From Rhynochetos jubatus (taxonomy: Eukaryota > Chordata > Aves > Eurypygiformes > Rhynochetidae), in NCBI GenBank assembly GCA_027574665.1, contig CM050666.1:4588001-4652000 (forward strand): a stretch of DNA of 64,000 bases. The letters run 5' to 3'. Positions within the stretch are counted from its first letter, which is position 1, and the number at the start of each line of letters is the position of its first letter. The translations under genes were made by a program, and so were the position numbers. Shown piece after piece: positions 60,001-64,000 of this stretch. The notes beneath the pieces were generated by a model, which was given only the letters and a program-made list of their open reading frames with translations, did no database searches and was not told the origin of the DNA.

Positions 60001-61537
60001 GACAGAGAGGGAGGGAAGGCGCCGAGGAGGAGACGTGCAGATTCATTTTGAGGCTTCATAATGGTACACTTACACACCGCGTTGCCTAAGGAAATTGGGT
60101 AGATGAATGCCTGGTCATGCTGCCAGTGCACCAGGTTAACTCCTAGGATTTAGCTTATATCATTTCACGAGAGCGTTTATGGCCTTTACTGTGTTTATTC
60201 CCAGGTGCTCTTTGGCACTGCTGCATCCCGGGCTCCTTTTGTGTACGCGCGTGTGTGTAGATTTTCAAATAAAATAACACATCCAGTCAGACCCGGTCCC
60301 CATTAAATATTTATTGCCTGCAGTTTGTGCATATGTGTGTGATAAATGGAGGGGAGGAGAAGGGGACGCAGGAGCTCGGATGCAGAGAAAGCATCGGCTT
60401 TGTCCTGGAATTTCTCCGGGGGACGGCTCCAGAGAGGGGTGTCCGTTGAGCGCAGCCTTTGGGTCTGTTTTGAGGCTTTTCGGACAAGGTCCAGGCTGGT
60501 GGGATGACCGCGTGCTTTGGTGCTAGAGCAACAGGTTCCTTCTCCGGGGACAGGCGTGCTGTGACAAGGCTTGTGCTGGGCCGTGGCTGAGTGCGGGTGC
60601 TGCCAGCCCTGGCCCACTGCCTCCAGCTTAACGGGAACCCCCTTACCTCCCTGTTCCTGATTCTCCATCCTGTGGGCACTCAAAAACTTGTCTGAAATGG
60701 TGCTGGATCTGGGGGTTGTTGTGCAGGATTTGGGTCGGTGGAATTCACCTGTTTCCCCTTGTACATTCAGCAGGCTGAAAGAAAGGCAGCTTATTCCAGC
60801 GATGAAGGGGGCTGGGTGGCTGGCTGCAGAATGGGAAATGCAGGTACCCAAGTCAAGTGTTGAAGCGAGAAAACCCAGTCTTAAAAATGATGCCCAGCGT
60901 CCCCAGAGCAGAGGGATGACAGCTTTGCGAACACCGTGTCCACAACAGGCTCTGGGGGTGGAGGAGCTATTCTGGAAAGAGAATAGGTCCTCATGGAGCT
61001 GTGCTTTGGCTCGTGCCATATTCTGTGTGATGCAGTCCCTCTTCAGAGCTGCAGATAACTGTTTTGATGGTGGATGCGGGGACAGCGCTGCCTCCTGGTA
61101 ACCTGGAGATGCTCTTTGCCTGCCCTGAACCGGGCACGGCATGCAGGCCAAATCCCTGGTTTCTGCAGATCTCCTGAAGGGAAGCATAGCAGTTCTGTTA
61201 AAGATGTTTTTTGCTTAGTTAAGGTTTGAGACCAGAAAGGATGACCCTTGAAATCCAAGCTGAGTTTTCAGCTGTCACTGGGTGCTTTGGACACGGGGCT
61301 TACAGGGAAGCAGAGCGGCTGCGGGGCACTGCGCTGGCAAGTCTGCAGCCGGTAGTGCTGCGGTTTGTGTTAAAATGGTGGCTTTTCCCTTGATCTCACA
61401 GCGTCCTTGCTTTTCCCTCTCTAATTCACAGCACCTTTGGAGAGCTGAAGACTGTCCGGCTACCCAAGAAAATGGCAGGAACAGGATCCCACCGGGGCTT
61501 TGGGTTTGTGGATTTCCTCACCAAGCAGGATGCCAAG
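18028..61537 (+). CDS. RBM19: RBM19, six-RRM ribosome-biogenesis protein (3' end outside window)
   Basis: RBM19 is a nucleolar RNA-binding protein needed for pre-rRNA processing and small-subunit assembly; the yeast counterpart is Mrd1. Twenty-two exons join with consistent phase and GT-AG borders into 888 codons without a stop. The reading matches the human 960-residue protein, as I recall it, along its whole length. RRM1 is about residues 2-79, with LIVKNL as RNP2 and RKFGFIGY as RNP1. An acidic Ser/Glu-rich linker covers roughly 180-290. RRM2 is about 305-380 and RRM3 about 412-490 (RNP1 KGFAFITY). RRM4 is about 596-667, with a degenerate RNP1. A second acidic run is at 712-725, RRM5 about 730-808 (GFGFVEY), and RRM6 begins at 833 and is cut after the RNP1-containing exon. 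The start at 18028 begins the conserved MSRLIVKNLPNG and has G at -3. The frame stays open upstream to 17842, but only as GC-rich leader. The remaining ~70 residues must lie past 64000. Confidence 0.97.
18758..18940 (+). CDS. RBM19: RBM19 coding exon 2
   Basis: Residues 13-73, most of RRM1. The RNP1 strand RKFGFIGY carries the aromatic residues expected to stack on RNA bases. Acceptor TTTCCCAG, donor ACA|GTGAGT, phase 0 at both ends. Confidence 0.97.
19447..19578 (+). CDS. RBM19: RBM19 coding exon 3
   Basis: Residues 74-117. It finishes RRM1 with VELCKSFGDP and then enters a Lys/Pro/Ala-rich linker. Acceptor TTTTCAG, donor AAG|GTGAGT, phase 0. Confidence 0.96.
19810..19848 (+). CDS. RBM19: RBM19 coding exon 4 (13 codons)
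   Basis: Residues 118-130, a very short lysine-rich exon (DKKKKDPTENLKE) that joins smoothly to the conserved LEED segment of exon 5. Its small size makes it easy for gene predictors to miss. Acceptor CCCCTAG, donor GAG|GTGAGT, phase 0. Confidence 0.92.
20365..20578 (+). CDS. RBM19: RBM19 coding exon 5
   Basis: Residues 131 to 202 (split codon). It contains the conserved FQEFLVVHQKR and DYLNFDSD segments of the first linker and ends in acidic Ser/Glu sequence. Acceptor CAACAG, donor AAAG|GTACCG, phase 1. Confidence 0.95.
21688..21959 (+). CDS. RBM19: RBM19 coding exon 6, acidic linker
   Basis: Residues 202-292. The conserved LSDMDYLKSK segment is followed by a Ser run and long Glu/Ser stretches, which have the look of casein kinase 2 substrates. 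The GAG/GAA repeat DNA may vary in length between individuals. Acceptor CTGACAG, donor GAG|GTATAG, phase 1 in and 0 out. Confidence 0.95.
22433..22507 (+). CDS. RBM19: RBM19 coding exon 7, start of RRM2
   Basis: Residues 293-317, ending with HTVKLCGAPSNVTE, the first strand of RRM2. The reading frame decides between two overlapping AG acceptors: only AG at 22431-22432 keeps the frame. Donor GAG|GTAAGC, phase 0. Confidence 0.93.
22508..23042 (+). other. RBM19: RBM19 intron 7 with CR1 insertion
   Basis: A 535-base GT-AG intron, half of which is a CR1 copy in the same orientation as the gene (22670-22940), ending about 100 bases before exon 8. Nothing else is recognised in it. Confidence 0.9.
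22670..22940 (+). mobile_element. CR1 LINE 3' end in RBM19 intron 7
   Basis: Clear CR1 order: AGTGACAGGACAAGGGGTAA, GGTTTAAACTGAAAACAGG, TTGGATTGAATGTAAGGAAG, TTGCCCAGAGAAGCTGTGGA, GGCCAGGCTGGATGAGGCTT, CCCTTCCAACCCAAACCATT and the terminal TTCTGTGA-type repeats. It is 5' truncated but has a complete 3' end. Confidence 0.95.
23043..23121 (+). CDS. RBM19: RBM19 coding exon 8
   Basis: Residues 318 to 344 (split codon), the first helix and second strand of RRM2, with the conserved LKPVAIR segment. Acceptor CTGCAG, donor ACAG|GTAATG, phase 0 in and 1 out. Confidence 0.95.
23870..23941 (+). CDS. RBM19: RBM19 coding exon 9
   Basis: Residues 344 to 368, the RNP1 strand (GYVFVDL) and second helix of RRM2. 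Acceptor CCCAAG, donor CTAG|GTAAGG, phase 1 at both ends. Confidence 0.95.
24249..24456 (-). mobile_element. CR1 LINE fragment in RBM19 intron 9, - orientation
   Basis: The + strand shows the reverse complement of a CR1 3' part: GGGGGTTGGAAGGGACCTCT, TCATCCAGTCCAACCCCCCT, CTCTGGGCAGCCTGTCCCAG and TTCAGGCTGAACCTG. It belongs to the same subfamily as the copy at 50990-51067. It is antisense to RBM19. Confidence 0.92.
24750..24950 (+). CDS. RBM19: RBM19 coding exon 10
   Basis: Residues 368 to 435. It closes RRM2 (GGRCIEVFR), passes through a charged linker with EEEEDLAESG, and opens RRM3 with RLFVRNLPFTSTEEDLEKIF. Acceptor GATTAG, donor TATG|GTAAGT, phase 1 at both ends. Confidence 0.96.
25767..25897 (+). 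CDS. RBM19: RBM19 coding exon 11
   Basis: Residues 435-478, the centre of RRM3, with RNP1 KGFAFITY and the conserved PEHAVKAYAEMDGQVFQ. Acceptor TTACAG, donor CAG|GTATGG, phase 1 in and 0 out. Confidence 0.97.
26290..26411 (+). CDS. RBM19: RBM19 coding exon 12
   Basis: Residues 479 to 519, the last strand of RRM3 (GRMMHLLPSTIKKE) and a Lys/Ser-rich linker. Acceptor TTCTAG, donor CCAG|GTACAG, phase 0 in and 2 out. Confidence 0.95.
27114..27210 (+). CDS. RBM19: RBM19 coding exon 13
   Basis: Residues 519-551 with the highly conserved SHNWNTLFVG and NAVADAIAQKYN segments of the RRM3-RRM4 linker, a region shared with yeast Mrd1-type proteins. Acceptor TTCCAG, donor CAT|GTGAGT, phase 2 in and 0 out. 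Confidence 0.97.
27736..27846 (+). CDS. RBM19: RBM19 coding exon 14
   Basis: Residues 552-588, a conserved linker (SVAVRVALGETELVQEI, NGVSLDAFSQ). Acceptor CTGCAG, donor CAG|GTGAGA, phase 0. Confidence 0.96.
28013..28062 (+). other. RBM19: Nested inverted repeat in RBM19 intron 14
   Basis: ACCCTCA (28013-28019) pairs with TGAGGGT (28056-28062), and inside it TACTGT (28036-28041) pairs with ACAGTA (28050-28055) around an 8-base loop. The two 3' arms are directly adjacent, so the RNA could form one hairpin with a 16-base bulge on the 5' side. It is too small for a microRNA precursor and lacks clear snoRNA boxes. Confidence 0.35.
28343..28543 (+). CDS. RBM19: RBM19 coding exon 15, RRM4
   Basis: Residues 589-655, most of RRM4 starting TVILVKNLPA. 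The RNP1 strand reads GITAIVEF and lacks the usual aromatic pair, so this RRM may bind RNA weakly or act in protein contacts; human RRM4 shows the same. Acceptor GGCAG, donor AAG|GTCAGT, phase 0. Confidence 0.97.
29116..29233 (+). CDS. RBM19: RBM19 coding exon 16
   Basis: Residues 656 to 695. It completes RRM4 with FHSVPLYLEWAPMGVF and enters the second acidic linker. Acceptor TTACAG, donor CCTG|GTAAGA, phase 0 in and 1 out. Confidence 0.96.
29679..29839 (+). CDS. RBM19: RBM19 coding exon 17
   Basis: Residues 695-748, a Glu run of 13 residues broken by one Lys (712-725), then PGCTLFIKNLNF, the first strand of RRM5. The GAA/GAG tract may vary in length. Acceptor TTTCAG, donor GAG|GTGAGC, phase 1 in and 0 out. 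Confidence 0.96.
31114..31174 (+). CDS. RBM19: RBM19 coding exon 18
   Basis: Residues 749 to 769 of RRM5 (TFSKVGAVKSCTISKKKDKA). Acceptor TTGCAG, donor GCAG|GTACTC, phase 0 in and 1 out. It is a short exon between introns of 1.3 and 1.7 kb. Confidence 0.94.
32860..32939 (+). CDS. RBM19: RBM19 coding exon 19
   Basis: Residues 769-795 with the RNP1 strand MGFGFVEY of RRM5. Acceptor CTGACAG, donor CAG|GTGAGC, phase 1 in and 0 out. Confidence 0.96.
33976..34031 (+). CDS. RBM19: RBM19 coding exon 20
   Basis: Residues 796 to 814, the last strand of RRM5 (DGHKLEVKISERA). The donor is CAG|GTAAAG and the phase out is 2. Reading past the donor gives an immediate in-frame TAA at 34033-34035, which matters for the poly(A) signals in the following intron. 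Confidence 0.95.
34589..34594 (+). terminator. RBM19: Candidate intronic poly(A) signal 1
   Basis: AATAAA followed 15-30 bases later by TTGTGATTTTTTC, a plausible GU/U-rich downstream element. It is in the sense orientation of RBM19, inside intron 20. Confidence 0.4.
34673..34678 (+). terminator. RBM19: Candidate intronic poly(A) signal 2
   Basis: A second AATAAA, 84 bases after the first, followed within 10 bases by GTGTTTTGT. It is in the same orientation as the gene. Confidence 0.35.
35185..35301 (+). CDS. RBM19: RBM19 coding exon 21
   Basis: Residues 814 to 853. A basic linker leads into RRM6, which starts SKILVRNIPFQATVREIREL. Acceptor TTCCTAG, donor TTCAG|GTAGGA, phase 2 at both ends. 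It is followed by the 26-kb intron. Confidence 0.97.
37520..37564. repeat. 15-bp tandem repeat, three units
   Basis: Units TGGGGACCACCGTGC, TGGGGACCGCCAGCT and TGGGGACCACCAGGC follow each other directly. It is a small imperfect minisatellite. Confidence 0.85.
37757..37815. repeat. CA/TA dinucleotide repeat
   Basis: An imperfect run of ACAC and ATAT dinucleotides. It is a simple-sequence repeat and likely polymorphic. Confidence 0.85.
38828..38850. repeat. Poly-C tract (23 C)
   Basis: Twenty-three consecutive C, the mirror of the poly-G run at 13621. The length may be uncertain for technical reasons. It could form an i-motif, or a G-quadruplex on the opposite strand. Confidence 0.95.
38860..40620. 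promoter_or_regulatory. Large AT-rich block in intron 21, candidate conserved non-coding cluster
   Basis: About 1.75 kb of markedly AT-rich, stop-rich sequence with no dispersed repeat, in an otherwise GC-rich intron. Its texture, with words such as CCAATTAACT, ATTAGCATA and CATTATAAAG, resembles vertebrate conserved enhancers near developmental transcription factor genes. RBM19 neighbours TBX5 and LHX5, so a long-range enhancer role is plausible. Conservation cannot be tested here. Confidence 0.4.
40969..41033 (-). mobile_element. CR1 LINE 3'-terminal fragment, - orientation
   Basis: The + strand reads the reverse complement of the CR1 tail: CATAGAATCATAGAATG, then GTTGGAATGGACCTTAAAGA and TCATCTAGTTCCAACCCCCA. 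Only the last ~65 bases are kept, including the terminal repeats. Confidence 0.92.
43256..43271. repeat. Poly-T tract (16 T)
   Basis: Sixteen consecutive T. Simple repeat. Confidence 0.9.
43391..43402. repeat. Poly-G tract (12 G)
   Basis: Twelve consecutive G. Simple repeat. Confidence 0.9.
46898..47272 (-). mobile_element. CR1 LINE 3' end, - orientation
   Basis: Reverse-complement CR1 on the + strand, starting with ATCATAGAATT tail repeats and GGTTTGGGTTGGAAGGGACC. It continues through CCTCATCCAGCCTGGCCTTG, TTCTTCCTGATGTCCAATCT and AAACCCGTTACCCCTTGTCC to CAGCTTCCTTGTAGG. It is the longest CR1 copy in the window that keeps its 3' end. Confidence 0.95.
47273..50409 (+). other. RBM19: RBM19 intron 21, between CR1 copies
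   Basis: No exon recognised. Contains the 3'-less CR1 piece at 48178-48420. An AT-rich block about 49440-49600 has ATAATTAATC and near-MEF2 words (CCTATAAATAT, CTATATTTATT) and is a candidate regulatory element. Confidence 0.55.
48178..48420 (-). mobile_element. Internal CR1 LINE piece lacking its 3' end
   Basis: The + strand begins abruptly with CCTGATGTCCAATCTAAATC and runs through CTGTTACCCCTTGTCTTGTC and GGTCTCCCCGGAGC to CTCCAGCCCTTGGAGCATCT. It matches the interior of the copy at 46898-47272 but has no tail and about 200 fewer 3' bases. CR1 insertions normally keep the 3' end, so a later deletion or rearrangement is likely. Confidence 0.9.
50410..50540 (+). mobile_element. CR1 LINE 3' end, + orientation
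   Basis: Contains CAAGGCCAGGCTGGATGAGG, GGAGGGTGTCCCTGCCCACG, AACTGGATGATCTTTAGGG and CCCTTCCAACCCAAACCATT with a short terminal repeat. It is a strongly 5'-truncated copy of about 130 bases. Confidence 0.94.
50990..51067 (-). mobile_element. CR1 LINE 3' fragment, - orientation
   Basis: GGGGGTTGGAAGGGACCTCT and CCATCTAGTCCAACCCCCCT, followed by GCCAGAGCAGGATCGCCCAG. Nearly the same as the first 80 bases of the copy in intron 9, so of the same subfamily. Confidence 0.92.
51580..51960. promoter_or_regulatory. AT-rich block with repeated TAATTA-type cores
   Basis: This block is AT-rich with no repeat family and carries TAATTGCGTAATTA at 51701-51714, in which TAATT and AATTA face each other around GCGT. 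Further TAATTA cores are at 51771 and 51823. Such clusters are typical of homeodomain-bound enhancers. The motifs are seen; enhancer function is inferred. Confidence 0.4.
51961..55440 (+). other. RBM19: RBM19 intron 21, GC-rich part without recognised features
   Basis: No exon, repeat family or RNA gene is recognised. A + strand open frame at 54629-55033 ends in a lysine-rich, helix-like stretch (from Met at 54857), but nothing else supports it as a gene. A short (TGA)n repeat is at 55379-55397. Confidence 0.55.
55379..55397. repeat. (TGA)n trinucleotide repeat
   Basis: Six consecutive TGA/GAT triplets. Simple-sequence repeat. Confidence 0.85.
55440..55990. promoter_or_regulatory. AT-rich block with a P3-type paired homeodomain site
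   Basis: Low-GC sequence with TAATGGGATTA at 55635-55645. Two homeodomain cores, TAAT and ATTA, face each other across three bases, the P3 spacing used by paired-class dimers. GGATTA on one strand fits the OTX/PITX/GSC preference. A G-rich run near 55909-55929 lies at the right part. Candidate enhancer. Confidence 0.35.
55991..60049 (+). other. RBM19: RBM19 intron 21, late part
   Basis: No exon recognised. Two small AT-richer islands, about 57100-57240 (TGTAATTAGC, ATATAATTACA) and about 58925-59105 (AATAATTGG, TCTAATTAGC), could be conserved non-coding elements. A 17-bp unit repeated twice is at 59901-59934. The remainder is ordinary GC-rich sequence. Confidence 0.55.
60050..60345. other. 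AT-rich block with convergent poly(A) signals
   Basis: AATAAA on the + strand (60268-60273) and AATAAA on the - strand (TTTATT at 60310-60315 on +) face each other 36 bases apart. Each has T- or GT-rich sequence beyond it. The minus-strand signal overlaps the end of an 885-base open frame at 60303-61187. This could be the 3' end of an unannotated transcript on either strand, or a conserved AT-rich element. Confidence 0.3.
60346..61431 (+). other. RBM19: RBM19 intron 21, last part
   Basis: No sense-strand exon is seen before exon 22. A 294-codon minus-strand open frame (60303-61187) occupies most of it; it resembles no known protein and is treated as unsupported. The acceptor of exon 22 is CTAATTCACAG. 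Confidence 0.55.
61432..61537 (+). CDS. RBM19: RBM19 coding exon 22
   Basis: Residues 853-888 of RRM6: TFGELKTVRLPKKM, then the RNP1 strand RGFGFVDF and TKQDAK. Acceptor CTAATTCACAG, donor AAG|GTGGGT, phase 2 in and 0 out. In human the next residues are the end of RRM6 and a basic C-terminal tail; no matching exon is present from here to 64000. Confidence 0.97.
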
Positions 61538-62843
61538 GTGGGTTGTGGTCCTGCCCCTCTGACCCCCTCCCAGCCTGGTCTTGGAGCAGAAGGTGAAGAA
61601 GAGAGCCGGGAGGCTCTGTCCCACGTAGGCGTAGCCCGGATTTGGGGCAGGCTGTTACCATTCACGAGCAAAGCTGCACTGGGGCTGAAAGCCCAGTGTG
61701 GGCCACCACTGGAGGTTGCCCAACAGAAGCCGCAGCCTCATGGCCAGAGGTTTGGTGCAGCTGATACAACGGCTAAAAATTCTTCTAATGCAGGAGGACA
61801 GGGGCTTATGTTTCAGTTTTCTCAGAAGCAAGGTGAGACGGGATAGTTTTGACCCAACGTAACACTTAAGGAAACCTCAGTACATGTCCCATCTCCTCCA
61901 CTGTGCTGGTTTTAGGGGAGCTTTAGTGGGCGTTTACTGTTTGTAAACTGCACAAGGCCCATGTTTGTCAGTTCCTCTGTGTGTTTTGAGCCCCTTCTGT
62001 GAGCAGCCTTGCCCTGGCATTTTTCAGAACAGTGAGTGTAATGGGAGCATAGTCCTGAACTGGTCAAAAGGTTGGGCAGGCAGAGAGGAAGGTCCGTGTC
62101 TGCTTCACCTTACTGAACTAAGAGCAAAGATCAGGTTCTGTAACGTGGTCATTGTCTTGGAGGGGGCCTGGCTGGGCCGGGCTGGCCAAGGGTGCTTTCT
62201 CGGAGTGGTCTGTGCTGTCTGTTCGACAGCAGTATGGACAATGTCAGCCGCAGGCAGCTGTGCCTGGGAAACACCCTTCTCAGCACTAAGAACTGAGCTC
62301 CTGAAGCCTGTAGGTTGAAAACACGTTTTGCTTTAACCAAAAAAAAAAACCCCCAAACCCATTGTTCCAATATCGGGCAACCTGGATGCACTTTATGTTG
62401 CAAAATATTCCTTAGCGTTTTAAGCCGGGATAGATTGATGCTCAAAATGCTCTGGTCTATTGTATTTTTAAAAGCAATCCTACAGGTTTAAGTTCCATAT
62501 TTGCGGAAGAAACGAGGGAGTTGTAGCCTGTCTGATAGTATTCTGCTCTTCCCTTTTGCCAGAGGTCCAGGAGCAGGCTGGACCAGGCATGGTGTCGCAT
62601 GCATGGGATCCTCGGCGCTGCATGGGCCCTCCCAGCACTGGAGCAGTGCGGGGTTTGTCCCCTCTCCTGGTGATCTGCTGGAAGAGGAGGGGTTGTGGGC
62701 ACAAGGCAAGGGATGTTATTGCTGAAGGGGAGGGACCACATGGTTCCAGTGCCTCCCTGAGCCTCCAAATTTTCAAGGCCGTGAACAGAAATGAAGGAGA
62801 GAGGAGGGGGGAGCAAGTGTAGCCCGTGTTTATGTTTTTAAAC
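61538..62843 (+). other. RBM19: RBM19 intron 22, first part
   Basis: Intronic sequence after exon 22. I searched for the conserved end of RRM6 (residues like YGRRLVLEWAD in human) and did not find it in any frame. No repeat or RNA gene is recognised. Confidence 0.6.
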
Positions 62844-62957
62844 AGATTCATTGATCCGGGATCACAAGGGACTATTAGATCATCCGTTCTAGTCTGACCT
62901 CCCGTATAACACAGTACATGAGTTTCTTTCTTAGTCCTATATTGATCCTAATTCAAA
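62844..62957 (-). mobile_element. Diverged ancient CR1-type relic, - orientation
   Basis: The + strand contains AAGGGACTATTAGATCATCC, TCTAGTCTGACCTCCCGTAT and AACACAGTACATGAGTTTC. These words follow the 3' part of the CR1 families abundant in turtles and crocodilians (GGGACC..ATCATCTAGTCTGACCTCC..TATAACACAGG), not the young avian CR1 copies elsewhere in this window. The copy is diverged and so old. The family match is from memory. Confidence 0.6.
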
Positions 62958-64000
62958 CTTCCTCCTGCTCAGCATTCATCCTCCCGCTCAGGGCCGGCTC
63001 ACTGGGCAGCTCGGGGTGCAGCGAGCCCACCAGGAGCAGGATTCCCCTCCCTGCACGGTGAGCTGTGCCTGTGGCTCTTCACTCCAGAGTCATTCAGGCT
63101 TTGTTCCTGCTTTCTGCATTAATCTTTTCCTAAGGAAACTTCTAAGCATTTGATGGAAAGGTGCATCTGGGACCTCACTCGTTATTTACTGGGGTTTGGG
63201 GGTGAGTGAGACAGCACCCGCTTTTCTGCTTGGTTCCTAGAGGAAACAGGGCACAGGCTCAGTGCCTGCCTCCCATCCCTCTTCAACCCCTTGGGGACCC
63301 AGTGGCGGATGCCAGATGCATTGGAGACACAGGGATTTCAGCGGTGGGAAACCATCGATCGCTGGTGGACGCTGAAGGGGAAAGCTGCCGGGCAGGGCGC
63401 TCACTCAGGGCACTGCTCCCAAAGCTCGCAGAGCCCACGGGAGGCAAGCATGTGGGGAGCGAGATGCCCTGCGGAAGATCACTCAGGGGATTTTTAATTC
63501 TTTTCCAGCAAAGCAGCTCTTTCTCCTCCTCCTTTTTTTCTTATTTTTCCACCCTCGTCTCTTTGAGGGATTTAATTGTCTCACAAGTGGCACATCAAGT
63601 ACACTCCATTGGCTGTCTGGAAAAGGATGCGCTGTGTATTGATGAATAGGATCCTGAATATTGTAAACACGGACATAATTGGCTTACAGTTTATTGCTAA
63701 GTGAAATGAGAGAGGAGGGGAGTGGGCCTGGAGACCTCTGGAGCTGAATAGCTGTGACTATCAGTGACGTTTTTGCTCCGAGTGGTAATCTGGAAATCGC
63801 TTAGAAGTGTCTTATCAAACATGATGGGTTTGTAATAGAATAGTTAGGGTGGCTTTGTTGGGCATTTAAAGCCCGTGACCTCCCGTGTTTGTCTTTTTCT
63901 CTGAGCAATCACAGCTGCCGCAAGAGCACGTATAGAGCTTTTCCAAAGCCACGACAGAGATGTGGGGCTTGCCCTCCAAACTCCCTGGTGCTGTGCCTGC
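62958..64000 (+). other. RBM19: RBM19 intron 22, to the window end
   Basis: No exon recognised. The part from about 63480 is AT-richer, with a forkhead-like TTGTAAACA (63661-63669) and a GATA-type CTTATCA (63811-63817), and may be a conserved non-coding element. The final 100 bases return to mixed composition. Confidence 0.5.

Noticed and set aside
1..64000. tRNA, rRNA or endogenous viral genes
   Set aside because: I looked for tRNA B-box words (GGTTCGA..CC), rRNA-like blocks and viral polymerase motifs. The GGTTCGA hits at 4368, 7526 and 35253 do not continue into a tRNA shape, and no viral gene was recognised.

Overview
The window looks like euchromatic bird genomic DNA. Nearly all recognisable dispersed repeats are CR1 LINE 3' ends, the typical avian family, and the only protein-coding gene I can support is a vertebrate-type, multi-exon gene with GT-AG introns. 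There is no operon structure, and I see no phage, CRISPR array, tRNA or rRNA. I cannot name the species.

The gene is RBM19, an RNA-binding nucleolar protein with six RRM domains that acts in ribosome biogenesis (yeast Mrd1 counterpart). It lies on the + strand from the start codon at 18028 and runs off the right edge. Twenty-two coding exons give 888 in-frame codons (18028-61537) with no frameshift or internal stop. The last part of RRM6 and the C-terminal tail, about 70 residues judging from the human protein, lie beyond base 64000. The first 21 exons are packed into 17.3 kb with introns of 0.23-1.7 kb. Intron 21 is then 26.1 kb, and the last visible intron is still open at the window end.

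Layout. 1-17.4 kb is upstream intergenic DNA without a supportable gene. It holds two CR1 copies, short tandem repeats, a 25-G run, an orphan CpG-rich patch (3.5-3.9 kb), a GC-box/TATA candidate (7.7 kb), and AT-rich blocks that resemble vertebrate conserved non-coding elements. 17.4-18.1 kb is the RBM19 CpG-island promoter, with an E-box, an E2F-like site, a YY1-like site and a short upstream ORF. 18.0-35.3 kb holds RBM19 exons 1-21 with two intronic CR1 copies. Intron 20 has two poly(A) signals downstream of an immediate in-frame stop, which could allow a short isoform without RRM6. 35.3-61.4 kb is the giant intron 21, with CR1 fragments, poly-C and poly-T tracts and several AT-rich, homeodomain-motif-rich blocks. 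61.4-61.5 kb is exon 22, followed by more intron with a diverged CR1-like relic of an older, reptile-type family.

In vertebrates RBM19 sits between LHX5 and TBX5/TBX3 (established synteny). The AT-rich blocks around and inside the gene are therefore plausible long-range enhancers of those developmental genes rather than of RBM19, but conservation could not be tested here. I found no previously undescribed molecular system. The most useful leads are the intron-20 poly(A) signals, the AT-rich blocks of intron 21, and the ancient CR1 relic.
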